Below, in pieces: positions 25,202 through 33,056 of a DNA stretch of 64,000 nt; position 1 is the first letter of the stretch, and every line of letters starts with the position of its first letter. Location: NCBI RefSeq assembly GCF_008704935.1, contig NZ_CP023692.1:3452001-3516000 (forward strand), in the 5' to 3' direction. The notes under the pieces were generated by a model. The model ran no database searches. It was given only the letters and a program-made list of their open reading frames with translations, and was not told the origin of the DNA. Made by a program: the position numbers and the translations under genes. The DNA is from Streptomyces vinaceus. Lineage in GTDB: Bacteria; Actinomycetota; Actinomycetes; Streptomycetales; Streptomycetaceae.

Positions 25202-26419
25202 TCAGTGTGCGGTAACGGACTGGGCGGGCAGGGTGAAGACGTGTTCCGGAGTGACGACCTTGGTGATCGCCTCACCGAAGAGGGTGCTGGGCTCGGAACC
25301 CTCGTACGCGATGTCCGTGTTCAGCATCACCGCCAGCGTGGCTTTCGCCTCCGGCAGGTACACGGCCAGCGCCTGGTAGCCGGGCAGGGAGCCGTTGTGG
25401 CCGATCCAGCCCTGGACGTTGAATATGCCCAGGCCGTAGCCGGTGCCGGGCAGCGCCTCGACGACCTTCAGGCGCTCGGCCTGGGTGGCGGGCTTCAGCA
25501 GCGTGCCCGTGGCCATGACCTTCGTCCAGGTCTTCAGGTCCTCCAGGTCGGAGATCATCGCTCCGGCGGCCCAGCCCCAGGACGGGTTCCAGTCGGCCGC
25601 GTCCTCGGTCTTCCCGGAGGCGGTCTGGTCCGTGTAGCCCTGTGAGTGCGGCTTCGGGAACTCCGCGCCGACGGGGAAGAGCGTGTGGTGCAGCCCGGCC
25701 GGGCGGACGACCTTCTCGTTGATGTAGTCGTTGAGCCGCTGCCCGCTCTGCTTCTCGACCACCAGCCCCAGCAGGATCAGGTTGGTGTTGCAGTAGTAGA
25801 ACTTGGCTCCGGGCTGGAAGAGCACGGGGTGCTTGAAGGAGTAGTCGAGCAACTCCTGCGGCGTGAAGGGCCGTCGGGGATCGCTCGTGAGGGCCTTGAA
25901 GAAGCCCTCGTCCTCGGAGTAGTTGAACAGCCCGCTCCGCATGTCGGCGAGCTGGCGCAGCGTGATCCGGTCGCCGTTGGGCACGCCGGCCACGTACGTA
26001 CCGATGGGGTCGTCCAGCTTGACCTTGCCCTGGTCGACGAGTTGGAGCAGGGCGGTCACGGTGAAGGTCTTGGTCACGCTGCCGATGCGCATGTTCATGT
26101 CCGTACGGATCGGTGCGCCGGTCGCCTTGTCGGCGACGCCGAAGGACCGCACGTACGAACCCTTGCCGGGAGCGGACAGCGACACCATGACCCCGGGTAT
26201 CTTCGCCTCGCTCATCACCTTCAGCACGGCATCGTCCAACTGCCTTGCCACGGCGGGCGTGAGCTGCGGAAACTCCTGATCGGCGGCGACGGTGGCCGCG
26301 GCCACGGTCCCGGTCCCGGCCGACGTCTCGAACGCGTACCCCGCCCCGACGCCGAGCGGCACCACGACCAGCCCGACAGCGGCCACCCCCACCGCCGCCC
26401 TACGCAACCGTGCAGACAT
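25202..26419 (-). CDS. Secreted serine hydrolase (class C beta-lactamase / DD-peptidase family)
   Basis: A 405-aa exported enzyme. A signal peptide lies at about 1-35 (basic SARLRRAA, then AVGVAAVGLVVVPLGVGAGYA). The nucleophile SxxK is SVTK in MRIGSVTKTFTV, the second motif YxN is in KFYYCNTNLI, and the third motif is HNG in WIGHNGSLPGY. The pattern fits D-Ala-D-Ala carboxypeptidases of the S12 family as well as esterases; beta-lactam hydrolysis is not implied. The ATG at 26419 has GGAGGG 4-5 bases upstream. Operon with the GNAT gene. Confidence 0.9.
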   Translation of the reverse strand: MSARLRRAAVGVAAVGLVVVPLGVGAGYAFETSAGTGTVAAATVAADQEFPQLTPAVARQLDDAVLKVMSEAKIPGVMVSLSAPGKGSYVRSFGVADKATGAPIRTDMNMRIGSVTKTFTVTALLQLVDQGKVKLDDPIGTYVAGVPNGDRITLRQLADMRSGLFNYSEDEGFFKALTSDPRRPFTPQELLDYSFKHPVLFQPGAKFYYCNTNLILLGLVVEKQSGQRLNDYINEKVVRPAGLHHTLFPVGAEFPKPHSQGYTDQTASGKTEDAADWNPSWGWAAGAMISDLEDLKTWTKVMATGTLLKPATQAERLKVVEALPGTGYGLGIFNVQGWIGHNGSLPGYQALAVYLPEAKATLAVMLNTDIAYEGSEPSTLFGEAITKVVTPEHVFTLPAQSVTAH

Positions 26420-26608
26420 GCCGCCCTCCAACCACGCGCAGCCAGGTCCAGCCTCCCCAACGTATCCCCACCCCCACCCCCCAGCGACTCGGCGCCCCAG
26501 CCCCCAACAGCCGGTCACCCTTCGTCACGCGTGCATCCAGAAACAGGTCAGCACCCCCACCATTGATCACTCTTAGTAGTGGACCGCCTTCCCCGCCGGA
26601 ACCCCATG

Positions 26609-26635
26609 CGTACAAAACGAGTTCCGTTCTGTACG
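26609..26635. promoter_or_regulatory. Candidate operator, 27-bp dyad
   Basis: CGTACA at 26609-26614 and TGTACG at 26630-26635 flank an imperfect inner dyad (AACG and CGTT). It lies between the divergent serine-hydrolase and exported-protein genes, 53 bp before the latter's ATG. The shape suits a TetR- or GntR-type repressor, but no such gene is adjacent. Confidence 0.4.
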
Positions 26636-26687
26636 GATACTCCGCCGGAAGAGGACACACAGGGGCAACCGTCTCGCCGCACGCATC

Positions 26688-27125
26688 ATGGCCGCTGTCG
26701 CCACGACAGGAGCGATCGCCGTCTTACCCCCGGCGGAGGCCCACGCCGGCGGCATCGGCTCCACCCCCGTGGCCACCTTCGACTACCAGGTCGGAGGAGT
26801 CACGATGAAGGTCCCCACGGGCTGCATGTTCACCCACATCATCCGGGGCGAGGGCAAGACCATCACGTACCAGAACGCGGGAGTCGACTGCGGCTTCGTC
26901 GGGGCCCTCAACGCCGGCTTCTGCAACTGGCGCATCGACTTCACCTACGCGGACACCGACAACAAGACCTACCGCACCTCCCGCGGCAAGACCCACACCG
27001 AGTGCAAGATCAACCCGATGCGGGACCACGCACCCCAGAAACTCCCCCGGTACGGCAAGGCGTGTGCGCAGATCTACGTCAACGGCGTACGGCGGGCCGG
27101 CCAGTGCCACCACATCACGAAGTGA
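26688..27125 (+). CDS. Exported cysteine-containing protein of unknown function
   Basis: A 145-aa protein with a signal-peptide-like start (AAVATTGAIAVLPPAEAHA, cleavage likely after AHA). The mature part has six cysteines spread through the sequence (TGCMFTH, VDCGFV, FCNWRI, TECKIN, ACAQIY, QCHHI), enough for three disulfides. I do not recognise the family. The usual Arg-rich n-region is missing from the ATG at 26688, while in-frame codons upstream encode RGNRLAARI without a standard start. The true start may therefore be non-canonical or the n-region damaged. It is 8 bp before the next gene. Confidence 0.65.
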   Translation: MAAVATTGAIAVLPPAEAHAGGIGSTPVATFDYQVGGVTMKVPTGCMFTHIIRGEGKTITYQNAGVDCGFVGALNAGFCNWRIDFTYADTDNKTYRTSRGKTHTECKINPMRDHAPQKLPRYGKACAQIYVNGVRRAGQCHHITK

Positions 27126-27133
27126 GCCGCGCA

Positions 27134-27364
27134 ATGAGCCCCGAGACCACGCCAGAGGACCCGGCCCTGGAGGCCACTCTCCGCCGCGCCGGAATCGTCG
27201 CCTTCCTCGCCGGCGCCGCCGCCACCTTCGCCTTCTTCGCCTTCTTCCCGGGCCTGCCCCACGTCATCGACTGGGGCGCGATCATCGCCGCCCTGGCCAT
27301 CGGCACCCTCTCCCGCTGGGCCTGCCGCACCCATCTCCGGAAGCACCACGCCCACCCGGACTGA
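27134..27364 (+). CDS. Small two-helix membrane protein
   Basis: A 76-aa protein: a short acidic N-terminus (PETTPEDPALEATLRRAG), TM helix 1 (IVAFLAGAAATFAFFAFF), TM helix 2 (IDWGAIIAALAIGTLSRWA), and a His-rich basic end. It starts 8 bp after the exported protein and is probably co-transcribed. Function unknown. Confidence 0.6.
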   Translation: MSPETTPEDPALEATLRRAGIVAFLAGAAATFAFFAFFPGLPHVIDWGAIIAALAIGTLSRWACRTHLRKHHAHPD

Positions 27365-27373
27365 GCCTCGGCC

Positions 27374-27420
27374 CGGCTCCTGCCCTCCCGCCCGAGCGGA
27401 GCACGGAAGGGCAGGAGCCG
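27374..27420. terminator. Bidirectional terminator
   Basis: 13-bp perfect arms (27374-27386, 27408-27420) lie between the convergent small-membrane-protein gene and the next minus-strand gene. Confidence 0.65.
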
Positions 27421-27434
27421 AGCAGGCGAGCGGA

Positions 27435-28418
27435 CTATCGGCCCGTCACAACGAACTCGGTCCCCGGAAGCGCCGAACCGACCGGACTCTCGGCCCACTT
27501 GGCCAGCAGCTCCGGGTCCTGACCGAGCTGTTCCAGCAGACCGGTGATCTCCTCGGCACGCGGCGACGCGGGCAGCGCGCACCGCAGGACGGTGCGGCCC
27601 GTCGCACTGCCGTACTCCTCGTCTGGGTCGTCCTGTTCCCAACGGCCGATCTCGATGTCCCAGGCATCGGCGCCGGCTTCACTGGGGTTCGGGGCACAGA
27701 TCGACAGGTAAAGCCCCTCCGAATCGCCCGGCTCGACGAAGATCTCGGGATAGTCGAAATGCAGTAGACCGTGGACGCCGGAACAGCGCTCGTAGGCGGT
27801 GGCCAACACCCGCAGGTCCGCGACGGCCTTCTCACGTTCCTCGGGGGTGATCCCCTCTTCGAGGCGGTTCAGTCGCTCGCGGGTCTCCGCGCTCAGGACG
27901 TCCGCGCCGCCGTCGTACGTCACGAACGGGTGGCCGAAGTCCCAGTAGCGCCGGTCCTCCACCTCGGGGAGGTCTTCCCCCTCCTCGTACTCGGCGAGCG
28001 CCTCACGCAACTGGCGTGCCTCCGTCTCCAGTTCCGCACCGATCGCGATCCGGATCGGCTCGGGCACGGCGGCCAGAGCGCCTTCCAGGTCGATCAGCGC
28101 CTGATGGAGCTTCAGACAGGCGTACTCGTACCACAAGCTGTGCGCGCCGCTCAGAAGACCGGCGCGCGAAGCCGGGTCGGTCAGCGCGGCGAAGTGCTTC
28201 GTCGGATAGCTGCCCACACCGCGTTCCCTGAGGTCATGGATGCTCACGGGGACGGTGGCGAGGGCGGAGATCCGGTTGAGCGCGTCGATGATCGGCGCAG
28301 CCAGGGCTGCGTCACCGACGCTCGTCACCGTCGACGACACGACGCCGCCGCCGGCCTCCTGGTAGGTCGCGAGAATCTGCGTTTTCCCACGGCTCGCGTG
28401 CCGGGAGTAAACGGTCAT
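27435..28418 (-). CDS. Hypothetical protein, acidic, 327 aa
   Basis: A soluble, acidic protein with no motif I can name. The middle is a charged helical stretch (LEGALAAVPEPIRIAIGAELETEARQ cut here, with EYEEGEDLPEVED after it); the last third has GLLHFDYPEIFVEPG and WDIEIGRWEQDDPDEEYG. The ATG at 28418 has AGAGG 7 bases upstream, better than the GTG at 28424. It is the last chromosomal gene before the left attachment site of the integrated element, so it may be either core or old accessory DNA. Confidence 0.7.
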   Translation of the reverse strand: MTVYSRHASRGKTQILATYQEAGGGVVSSTVTSVGDAALAAPIIDALNRISALATVPVSIHDLRERGVGSYPTKHFAALTDPASRAGLLSGAHSLWYEYACLKLHQALIDLEGALAAVPEPIRIAIGAELETEARQLREALAEYEEGEDLPEVEDRRYWDFGHPFVTYDGGADVLSAETRERLNRLEEGITPEEREKAVADLRVLATAYERCSGVHGLLHFDYPEIFVEPGDSEGLYLSICAPNPSEAGADAWDIEIGRWEQDDPDEEYGSATGRTVLRCALPASPRAEEITGLLEQLGQDPELLAKWAESPVGSALPGTEFVVTGR

Positions 28419-28675
28419 GAGCACACCTCTCGGCCACCGGGCAAGAAGGCACGGTGGTCACGGAAGAAGAAGGAAGGGGATGCGAGGCGGTGGCGAGGGC
28501 GCGTTCCGACGCTCCGTGCCTCGAAGAGACCGGCGGTGGCCCAGGTCTCGTCCCGGGCTCCTTGCCTGCCCTCACCCTAGATGCGCGGCATCGGGAGCGG
28601 CAACCAGAAGTCCGGCTCCGAGTGCGCGGCGGCTCGCCCGCCCGGACCGGCACGGTGGGCGCCGAATCGGAGCAA

Positions 28676-28764
28676 AGCAAAAGCCCCAGGTCACGGCGAG
28701 TGAGTCCTGGGGCTTCTACAGAGCCGCCTTCGGGATTCGAACCCGAGACCTACGCATTACGAGT
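28676..28764 (-). repeat. attL: duplicated tRNA-Thr 3' half with terminator
   Basis: It matches 45543-45631 over 89 bp with one difference (T at 28717, C at 45584). It includes a hairpin terminator (AAGCCCCAGG / CCTGGGGCTT), the T-arm and acceptor 3' strand, and stops in the anticodon loop at TTACGAG (28757-28763), the likely crossover heptamer. Confidence 0.9.
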
Positions 28765-28882
28765 TGTCCGATCTTGGTCCGGGGGCGTCCGCGAGCGTCT
28801 GCGGAGTCGGCTCCGGGCCCGGTCACGAGGGTTGTCAAGCCACGGTGGACATGAGCGGACAGCCCCGGAACGGGTGGCAAGC

Positions 28883-28900
28883 GAGACCGCAACTGAGACC
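28883..28900 (+). promoter_or_regulatory. Integrase arm-type repeat, left copy
   Basis: GAGACC-GCA-ACTGAGACC. The same 18-bp arrangement GAG(A/C)CC-N3-ACTGAGACC is at 31652 and 45475, in the same orientation. It lies 119 bp from the end of the attL repeat. Confidence 0.55.
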
Positions 28901-28970
28901 GCGCCGCCCTCGTCCCCTTCGGTAACAACGCCTTCAGCGTTGCCCGTCGACAGCCCCTAGCGGCTACGAC

Positions 28971-29264
28971 CTACAAGGGCTTCTGATAGACCTCAGGCAT
29001 CGGGTGCCCCGTACCTGCGCTCCACTTGCGCCACTGGTGCCGCTGGGCGTTGTACTCCGTGTCAGCCTTGATGTCGCCGCCACGAGACTTGGCGCCGCAG
29101 TCGCAACGCCAGTGCCAATTGGTCTCGTTCTGGGACCAGTCGTACCCGGAGTCTGAGGTGGTCTCTGACTGCGCCGCAGCATCCTGGAGCGTACGCCGAA
29201 TGATCAACGCCCCGGCCACGACCACTGCGGCCGTCGCGCGACCGGCCCACCTTGGAATCCCCAT
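28971..29264 (-). CDS. Small membrane-anchored CxC protein
   Basis: A 97-aa protein. A single N-terminal TM helix (ATAAVVVAGALIIRR, about 8-22) is followed by a soluble domain with WHWRCDCGAKSRGG, a CxC pair with nearby tryptophans, and a polar tail. I do not recognise it. It is the last gene of the restriction module, 111 bp after the HNH gene. The ATG at 29264 is used; no good ribosome site is visible, so the start is uncertain. Confidence 0.55.
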   Translation of the reverse strand: MGIPRWAGRATAAVVVAGALIIRRTLQDAAAQSETTSDSGYDWSQNETNWHWRCDCGAKSRGGDIKADTEYNAQRHQWRKWSAGTGHPMPEVYQKPL

Positions 29265-29374
29265 GCGCCGAACCGTAACGCCTCGCTGCTCTCTACACGC
29301 AGAATGCCTCGGAACCGGTCCGAGGCCCCCGCGTCCTGCTGCAACCGTGCTGCGACCCATGTACGGCCTGGTGG

Positions 29375-30193
29375 TCAGCCGGTCTCGCCAAGGCGCTCGG
29401 CCAACTTCCCGGTAACTCGGTCACGGTCTGGCGCAGCCAGCCGACGTGCGCGGTCGTACGCCTGGTCCACGCGGGACCGCGGACGCTCGCCCTTCCGCAT
29501 CCAGTCGAGAAGCTCCCCTGCTTCTTTGGCGGTGAGGCGCTTGAGCCCAGCCAGGACTTCGTCCAGCTGTTCCGGGTCGGGGACCTCATCACGCATGGTC
29601 TCGTTGCAGCGGGAGCACTCAGTACGCCAGTTGCTGAGATCGTCCCGGGCCCCCCGAGACTTCAGCCGTTCCTGCGGAACGAGATGACCGATGGTGAGCC
29701 GGACCCGCTCCCCGTCCTCGTAGTACGTGTCGTCGGGCCCCAGCCCACAGATCCTGCACCGCGAACCATCCTGATCCATGACCAGGCGGCGGATGCGGGC
29801 GCTGGGCGCGAACTTCTTGTACTTCTCCCTCTCACCGGGCAGCCAGATCCGTCCGCCCTTGGCCTTGAGCCGGTACTCGTCCTGAGCCAGGGTGCTGTCG
29901 GTCCGCTGGGAGGGGATGCTCCAGTCGCATTTGCGGAGTTCTCGCAGGCGCCGGTTGAGGTGCTCGGCGTTGTCGGCGATATCCGGCCCCAGGGCAGCAC
30001 GCAGTTCTCGCATCGTGAACGTGTCGCCCAGGCTCTTGTTGAACCACAGCCAGGCGGCGAGACGCTTCTCCTGGCCGAAGGGCTTCGCCTTTGTGCCGGG
30101 CTGGATGGTGAGATCCCACCACGGCGCCCCGTCGGGTGCTCGGGTCTCGTCGTATTCACTGGTCTCCACAGGCATATGCCAACTATCTGACAC
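29375..30193 (-). CDS. HNH endonuclease, restriction-type
   Basis: A 272-aa protein. The N-terminal half resembles a winged-helix DNA-binding region (FTMRELRAALGPDIADNAEHLNRRL cut to its core). The C-terminal half has an HNH nuclease with a CxxC zinc pair (RCRICG), the catalytic GHLVP histidine, a DDLSNWRTECSRCN segment giving the Asn and second CxxC, and a helical tail. The GTG at 30193 overlaps the restriction-enzyme stop by 11 bp; an ATG at 30175 is possible. No paired methyltransferase is next to it. It may cut as part of the same defence unit. Confidence 0.78.
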   Translation of the reverse strand: MSDSWHMPVETSEYDETRAPDGAPWWDLTIQPGTKAKPFGQEKRLAAWLWFNKSLGDTFTMRELRAALGPDIADNAEHLNRRLRELRKCDWSIPSQRTDSTLAQDEYRLKAKGGRIWLPGEREKYKKFAPSARIRRLVMDQDGSRCRICGLGPDDTYYEDGERVRLTIGHLVPQERLKSRGARDDLSNWRTECSRCNETMRDEVPDPEQLDEVLAGLKRLTAKEAGELLDWMRKGERPRSRVDQAYDRARRLAAPDRDRVTGKLAERLGETG

Positions 30194-31454
30194 GTGAAGG
30201 ATCTTGCGCAGCGGTTTGACTGAGTCTCTGTTCCGGACCGGCCTGAGTTACAGGGAAGCTCCGTTGCAGCCAGTCCCGCACCGCCGCGGGGGTGGTCCTG
30301 CCGTGCTGGCGGAGCGCGTCCGTGATGTCGCGCCCGCAGACAAGGGCGATCGGATGCCCGTCTTCGTGTACCTCGCTCTGGACCTGCTGGTTGAAGTGCG
30401 AGGTAGTGACGAGCACTCCGAAGTTCCGGTGCCTGATTCGGGAGATGAGCCGGGAGACTTCTCGGACCCCAACACTGTTGCCCGGCCCGTAGCACTTGGC
30501 CTCCAGGGCGAAGTCGATGCTGACGGGAGCTGCCGGCGGCCCAAGGACGTACGAACCGACGGCATCGCGGCCACCGTCACGGCTGGGGCGTGTCACGTCC
30601 ACCGTCCCGGTGGCCGGCGCAATCAGACGCCAGATAGCCACGGCACAGGCCTCGAACTCTGTTTCGCGCCCGCGGAAGTACTCCCGGATTTCCGACAGCA
30701 TGGCTGCGCCGGCCGGATCGTCGGGCAGCTGCTGAGCTGTCGAGCGTATGACCGTCGTAGCGGGGGTCAGCAACGGCCGGTAGACACGGCTTGCGACCCA
30801 GGTCCGCCAGGCTTCCGGACAGTCGCCGCCGAGAGGATCGCCACCCGCCAGCAGGTGGCGAATCCAGGTCCGCGGGACACAGGCTTCGGCCAGTACCGTG
30901 AAGCGGGCACGGTAGTTCTGGAACCGGCGGGTGCCAGTTGCCCGCCAGATAGCGGAGAGTTCATCGTCCGGCGCCAGCGTCGGCCCGCCAGGAGCTAGCA
31001 GCCCGCGGAAACGGACACTCCGGCCAGGCGCAGCCTTCTCGAAGAGCAGGAACGGTGGTACGCCGCTGGCCCGTTGTTGTGCGGTGCCGTGTGAGAGCTC
31101 GAAGGCATCGCGCAGCAGCACGTTGCCCTTGCGCGGCGTCTCGTGAAGGGCCCTGCCCGGGGTCCGGTTGTCGCCGTAGTACGTGAAGGTTCCGGTCTCC
31201 ACATCCAGGTGATCCGGCCAGTCCACAGCCCCGCCACTGGTGTACAGCACAACCAGGCGGACGCTCCCCTGTGCCGGAGACCCGGCGTAGCGAAATCCTC
31301 CCTGATTCCCGGTACCGGGAATGAGCTTGCTGACGGGGTCATCGCCAGAGTGCCCAAAGGTCCCACCGGCGTAGACCGCGTCAATCACCAGGTCAGCGTC
31401 GCCAAGGTGCTCGAACTGGGTACTCGGCTCGGCTGAGCGAGTCGCAGGGATCAT
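30183..31454 (-). CDS. AspBHI-like modification-dependent restriction endonuclease
   Basis: A 423-aa protein. The N-terminal domain (about 15-150) matches my memory of the AspBHI recognition domain, which reads 5-methylcytosine: VYAGGTFGHSGDDPVSKL, PGTGNQGGFRY, VVLYTSG, TFTYYGDNRTPGRALHETP, GNVLLRD. The C-terminal half is an Mrr-type PD-(D/E)xK nuclease: RDGGRDAVGSYVL, then FALEAKCYG, then VLVTTSHFNQQVQSEV. Such enzymes cut incoming methylated DNA. Start ATG at 31454. First gene of the three-gene module; the HNH gene overlaps its end. Confidence 0.75.
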   Translation of the reverse strand: MIPATRSAEPSTQFEHLGDADLVIDAVYAGGTFGHSGDDPVSKLIPGTGNQGGFRYAGSPAQGSVRLVVLYTSGGAVDWPDHLDVETGTFTYYGDNRTPGRALHETPRKGNVLLRDAFELSHGTAQQRASGVPPFLLFEKAAPGRSVRFRGLLAPGGPTLAPDDELSAIWRATGTRRFQNYRARFTVLAEACVPRTWIRHLLAGGDPLGGDCPEAWRTWVASRVYRPLLTPATTVIRSTAQQLPDDPAGAAMLSEIREYFRGRETEFEACAVAIWRLIAPATGTVDVTRPSRDGGRDAVGSYVLGPPAAPVSIDFALEAKCYGPGNSVGVREVSRLISRIRHRNFGVLVTTSHFNQQVQSEVHEDGHPIALVCGRDITDALRQHGRTTPAAVRDWLQRSFPVTQAGPEQRLSQTAAQDPSRVR

Positions 31455-31520
31455 GGTGTACGTCTATCAAACGCCGCGACCGAACGCGGATGATCCCCCA
31501 TAATGCATCCCGAGTCAGCA

Positions 31521-31552
31521 TCGCGCATTACGAGTTGTCCGATCCTGGTCCA
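31521..31552 (-). repeat. Internal attachment-like core
   Basis: It shares CGCATTACGAGTTGTCCGAT and the following TGGTCC with the element side of attL (28754 onward), including the TTACGAG heptamer (31528-31534). To the left of the core only traces of the tRNA T-arm remain (CCCGAG), so no tRNA half is rebuilt here. Confidence 0.6.
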
Positions 31553-31651
31553 CTGGCCTCCACAGACGTCCCCGGCTACCGGAAGTCTCCTGCTCGCAGT
31601 ACGTCTCGAACGTCAGAGGACACCTGCACACCGCACCGGACACCCCCATAT

Positions 31652-31669
31652 GAGCCCAGGACTGAGACC
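31652..31669 (+). promoter_or_regulatory. Integrase arm-type repeat, internal copy
   Basis: GAGCCC-AGG-ACTGAGACC, 117 bp from the internal core end, almost the same spacing as the left copy (119 bp). This strengthens the reading of 31,521-31,669 as a real second attachment site. Confidence 0.55.
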
Positions 31670-31811
31670 TGTGTACCGCCGAGTCGCGGCCGACGAGCAG
31701 TGGACCAGCCTTCTCAGCTGCGCCGTCTCGCCACAAAAGCGGAGCACGTCAAAGATCCGTGCGGCCTTAGTAGAAGGTGGTTTAAACCTCTGAGGGGGGC
31801 AGCGAGGCCGG

Positions 31812-32873
31812 TTACATGCCTATCGGTGACACCCTGTTCACACCTTCACCGACTGTTGCGGCAGCGACGGCCTCGCTCCGGAGGTGCCAGCTCACTATCG
31901 TCGTCTGCCCAGGAGTAACGCGCTCCCACTTCGCCTTTCGGAAGGATGGATTCGCCGGAGATTCCGGAAGCCGCTGCGGATACGTCCACTCACTGGCACC
32001 TTCGGATGGATGCAAGCAGATGATCGACATCTCTCCTAGGGCGTTACCAGTAACCTCCAGCTCGAATGTCTTTTCAAATCTGGAATGCATGAGCGGTATA
32101 AAATCTACTGCCCTGCGATACATGCATGTCTCTCTGTCGAAATCGAACCATTTTCCCTGATCGATCTTGCGGCCAGGCGCTTTATCGCTCAGCAGCCGGC
32201 TCTGGTCCAGGCGCAACCGGGATCCATCTGGGTGGGTATAGGATCGCAGGGCTTCACGCCCCTCATTTACAGAGATGTCGCTCTCGGGACAGTGCAATCC
32301 GTAATGCAGGTACTCGGTCTGCTTACGGTTTCCGCGCGAATGGGTCGAGGTCAACGCCCAAAGGTCTTTTCCGAACAGAAATCCTCCCTTGGATACACAC
32401 TTACCCCTCCCCGCGAAGGTTATGGTTACCCGGAGGCAGTCCTTGTTGGCGCCCTCCCATTCGAAGCGAAGCACCCATTTTGCGACGTCAAAATATATGG
32501 GCTCCTGTGCCAGACTCCGAACGGCGACACGCAGGTCCTCAGGTTGACTGGGGTGAAAGAAGCCAAAGATCTGACCTATCGCGGTTTCCACCCCCAAGCC
32601 CACAGAATCACTCTGCATTTTCTGGTTGAGATACAGGTGTCCAGCTGCCAGCAAAAGGAGTGCAACACCGAACGCCTCTCCTACCGCCATCAACACCGCG
32701 TGTGATTCTCCTGCGGGAAACGCGAAGGCGGCCAAGCAGTAAGCAGTCGCCGCAATTACAGCGAAGCCCGCTATGACGACCCGCCCGGGATTCCTCTTCA
32801 AGACACCCAATTCCTTTGCCGGTGCTCCAGTCACATTGGGCGCCGGTTCAGGTGTCGTCTCACTTCGGGACAT
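31812..32873 (-). CDS. Two-TM orphan protein with large soluble domain
   Basis: A 353-aa protein not recognised. Two close TM helices lie at about 28-50 (VVIAGFAVIAATAYCLAAFAF) and 57-80 (AVLMAVGEAFGVALLLLAAG). A 270-residue cytosolic domain follows, with FDFDRETCMYRRAVDFIPLMH and CLRVTITFAG, and no visible enzyme motif. Two TM helices plus a cytosolic sensor recall membrane effectors of defence systems, but nothing here proves it. GC is clearly lower than its neighbours, a sign of recent transfer. The ATG at 32873 (second of ATGATG) has AGGAGG 6 bases before it. Confidence 0.65.
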   Translation of the reverse strand: MSRSETTPEPAPNVTGAPAKELGVLKRNPGRVVIAGFAVIAATAYCLAAFAFPAGESHAVLMAVGEAFGVALLLLAAGHLYLNQKMQSDSVGLGVETAIGQIFGFFHPSQPEDLRVAVRSLAQEPIYFDVAKWVLRFEWEGANKDCLRVTITFAGRGKCVSKGGFLFGKDLWALTSTHSRGNRKQTEYLHYGLHCPESDISVNEGREALRSYTHPDGSRLRLDQSRLLSDKAPGRKIDQGKWFDFDRETCMYRRAVDFIPLMHSRFEKTFELEVTGNALGEMSIICLHPSEGASEWTYPQRLPESPANPSFRKAKWERVTPGQTTIVSWHLRSEAVAAATVGEGVNRVSPIGM

Positions 32874-33056
32874 CATTCGCCTCCTACACGTGCAGGACGC
32901 TGTATACCTAGCTTGACATTCGTGGGAGAATCGGCAACCTAAGCAAACAAGGGATGCTGATCCGCGCAGGTCGGTGTCCTGCAAGGTTAAGGTCGAGATC
33001 AAAACTGACTTCCTAGCACTCGACCGCCTGAGGTCGGATCGCTACCGCGGTACCGC

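Larger units (their letters stand above)
28419..28970. other. 552-bp gene-free stretch with left attachment site
   Basis: From the hypothetical gene's upstream region to 28675 nothing specific is seen. The attachment repeat (28676-28764) and an integrase arm-type repeat (28883-28900) follow; these are listed separately. The short frames across it read through the tRNA fragment in reverse and are not genes. Confidence 0.7.
28765..31534. mobile_element. Candidate cis-mobilisable restriction module
   Basis: A 2.77-kb block lies between the outer attL core (TTACGAG at 28757) and a second TTACGAG core at 31528, both followed by the same element-side sequence and an arm-type repeat at 117-119 bp. 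It holds three minus-strand genes (small TM protein, HNH nuclease, AspBHI-like restriction enzyme) and no recombinase. The name cis-mobilisable element is an inference by analogy with CIMEs described next to other ICEs. Confidence 0.6.
31455..31811. other. Internal attachment-like site region
   Basis: 357 bp with no gene. It contains a core (CGCATTACGAGT at 31524-31535), followed by TTGTCCGATC and TGGTCC as in attL (28 bp, one mismatch), and an arm-type repeat at 31652-31669. Short frames here (e.g. to 31515) are not supported. Confidence 0.65.

Noticed and set aside
28716..28928. Small protein over attL
   Set aside because: The frame reads through the tRNA fragment and terminator; the same text appears over the real tRNA.
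31521..31552. True right end (attR) of an older AICE with its own tRNA half
   Set aside because: The tRNA 3' half is not present at this site; only the core heptamer and element side match, so it is reported as attachment-like.
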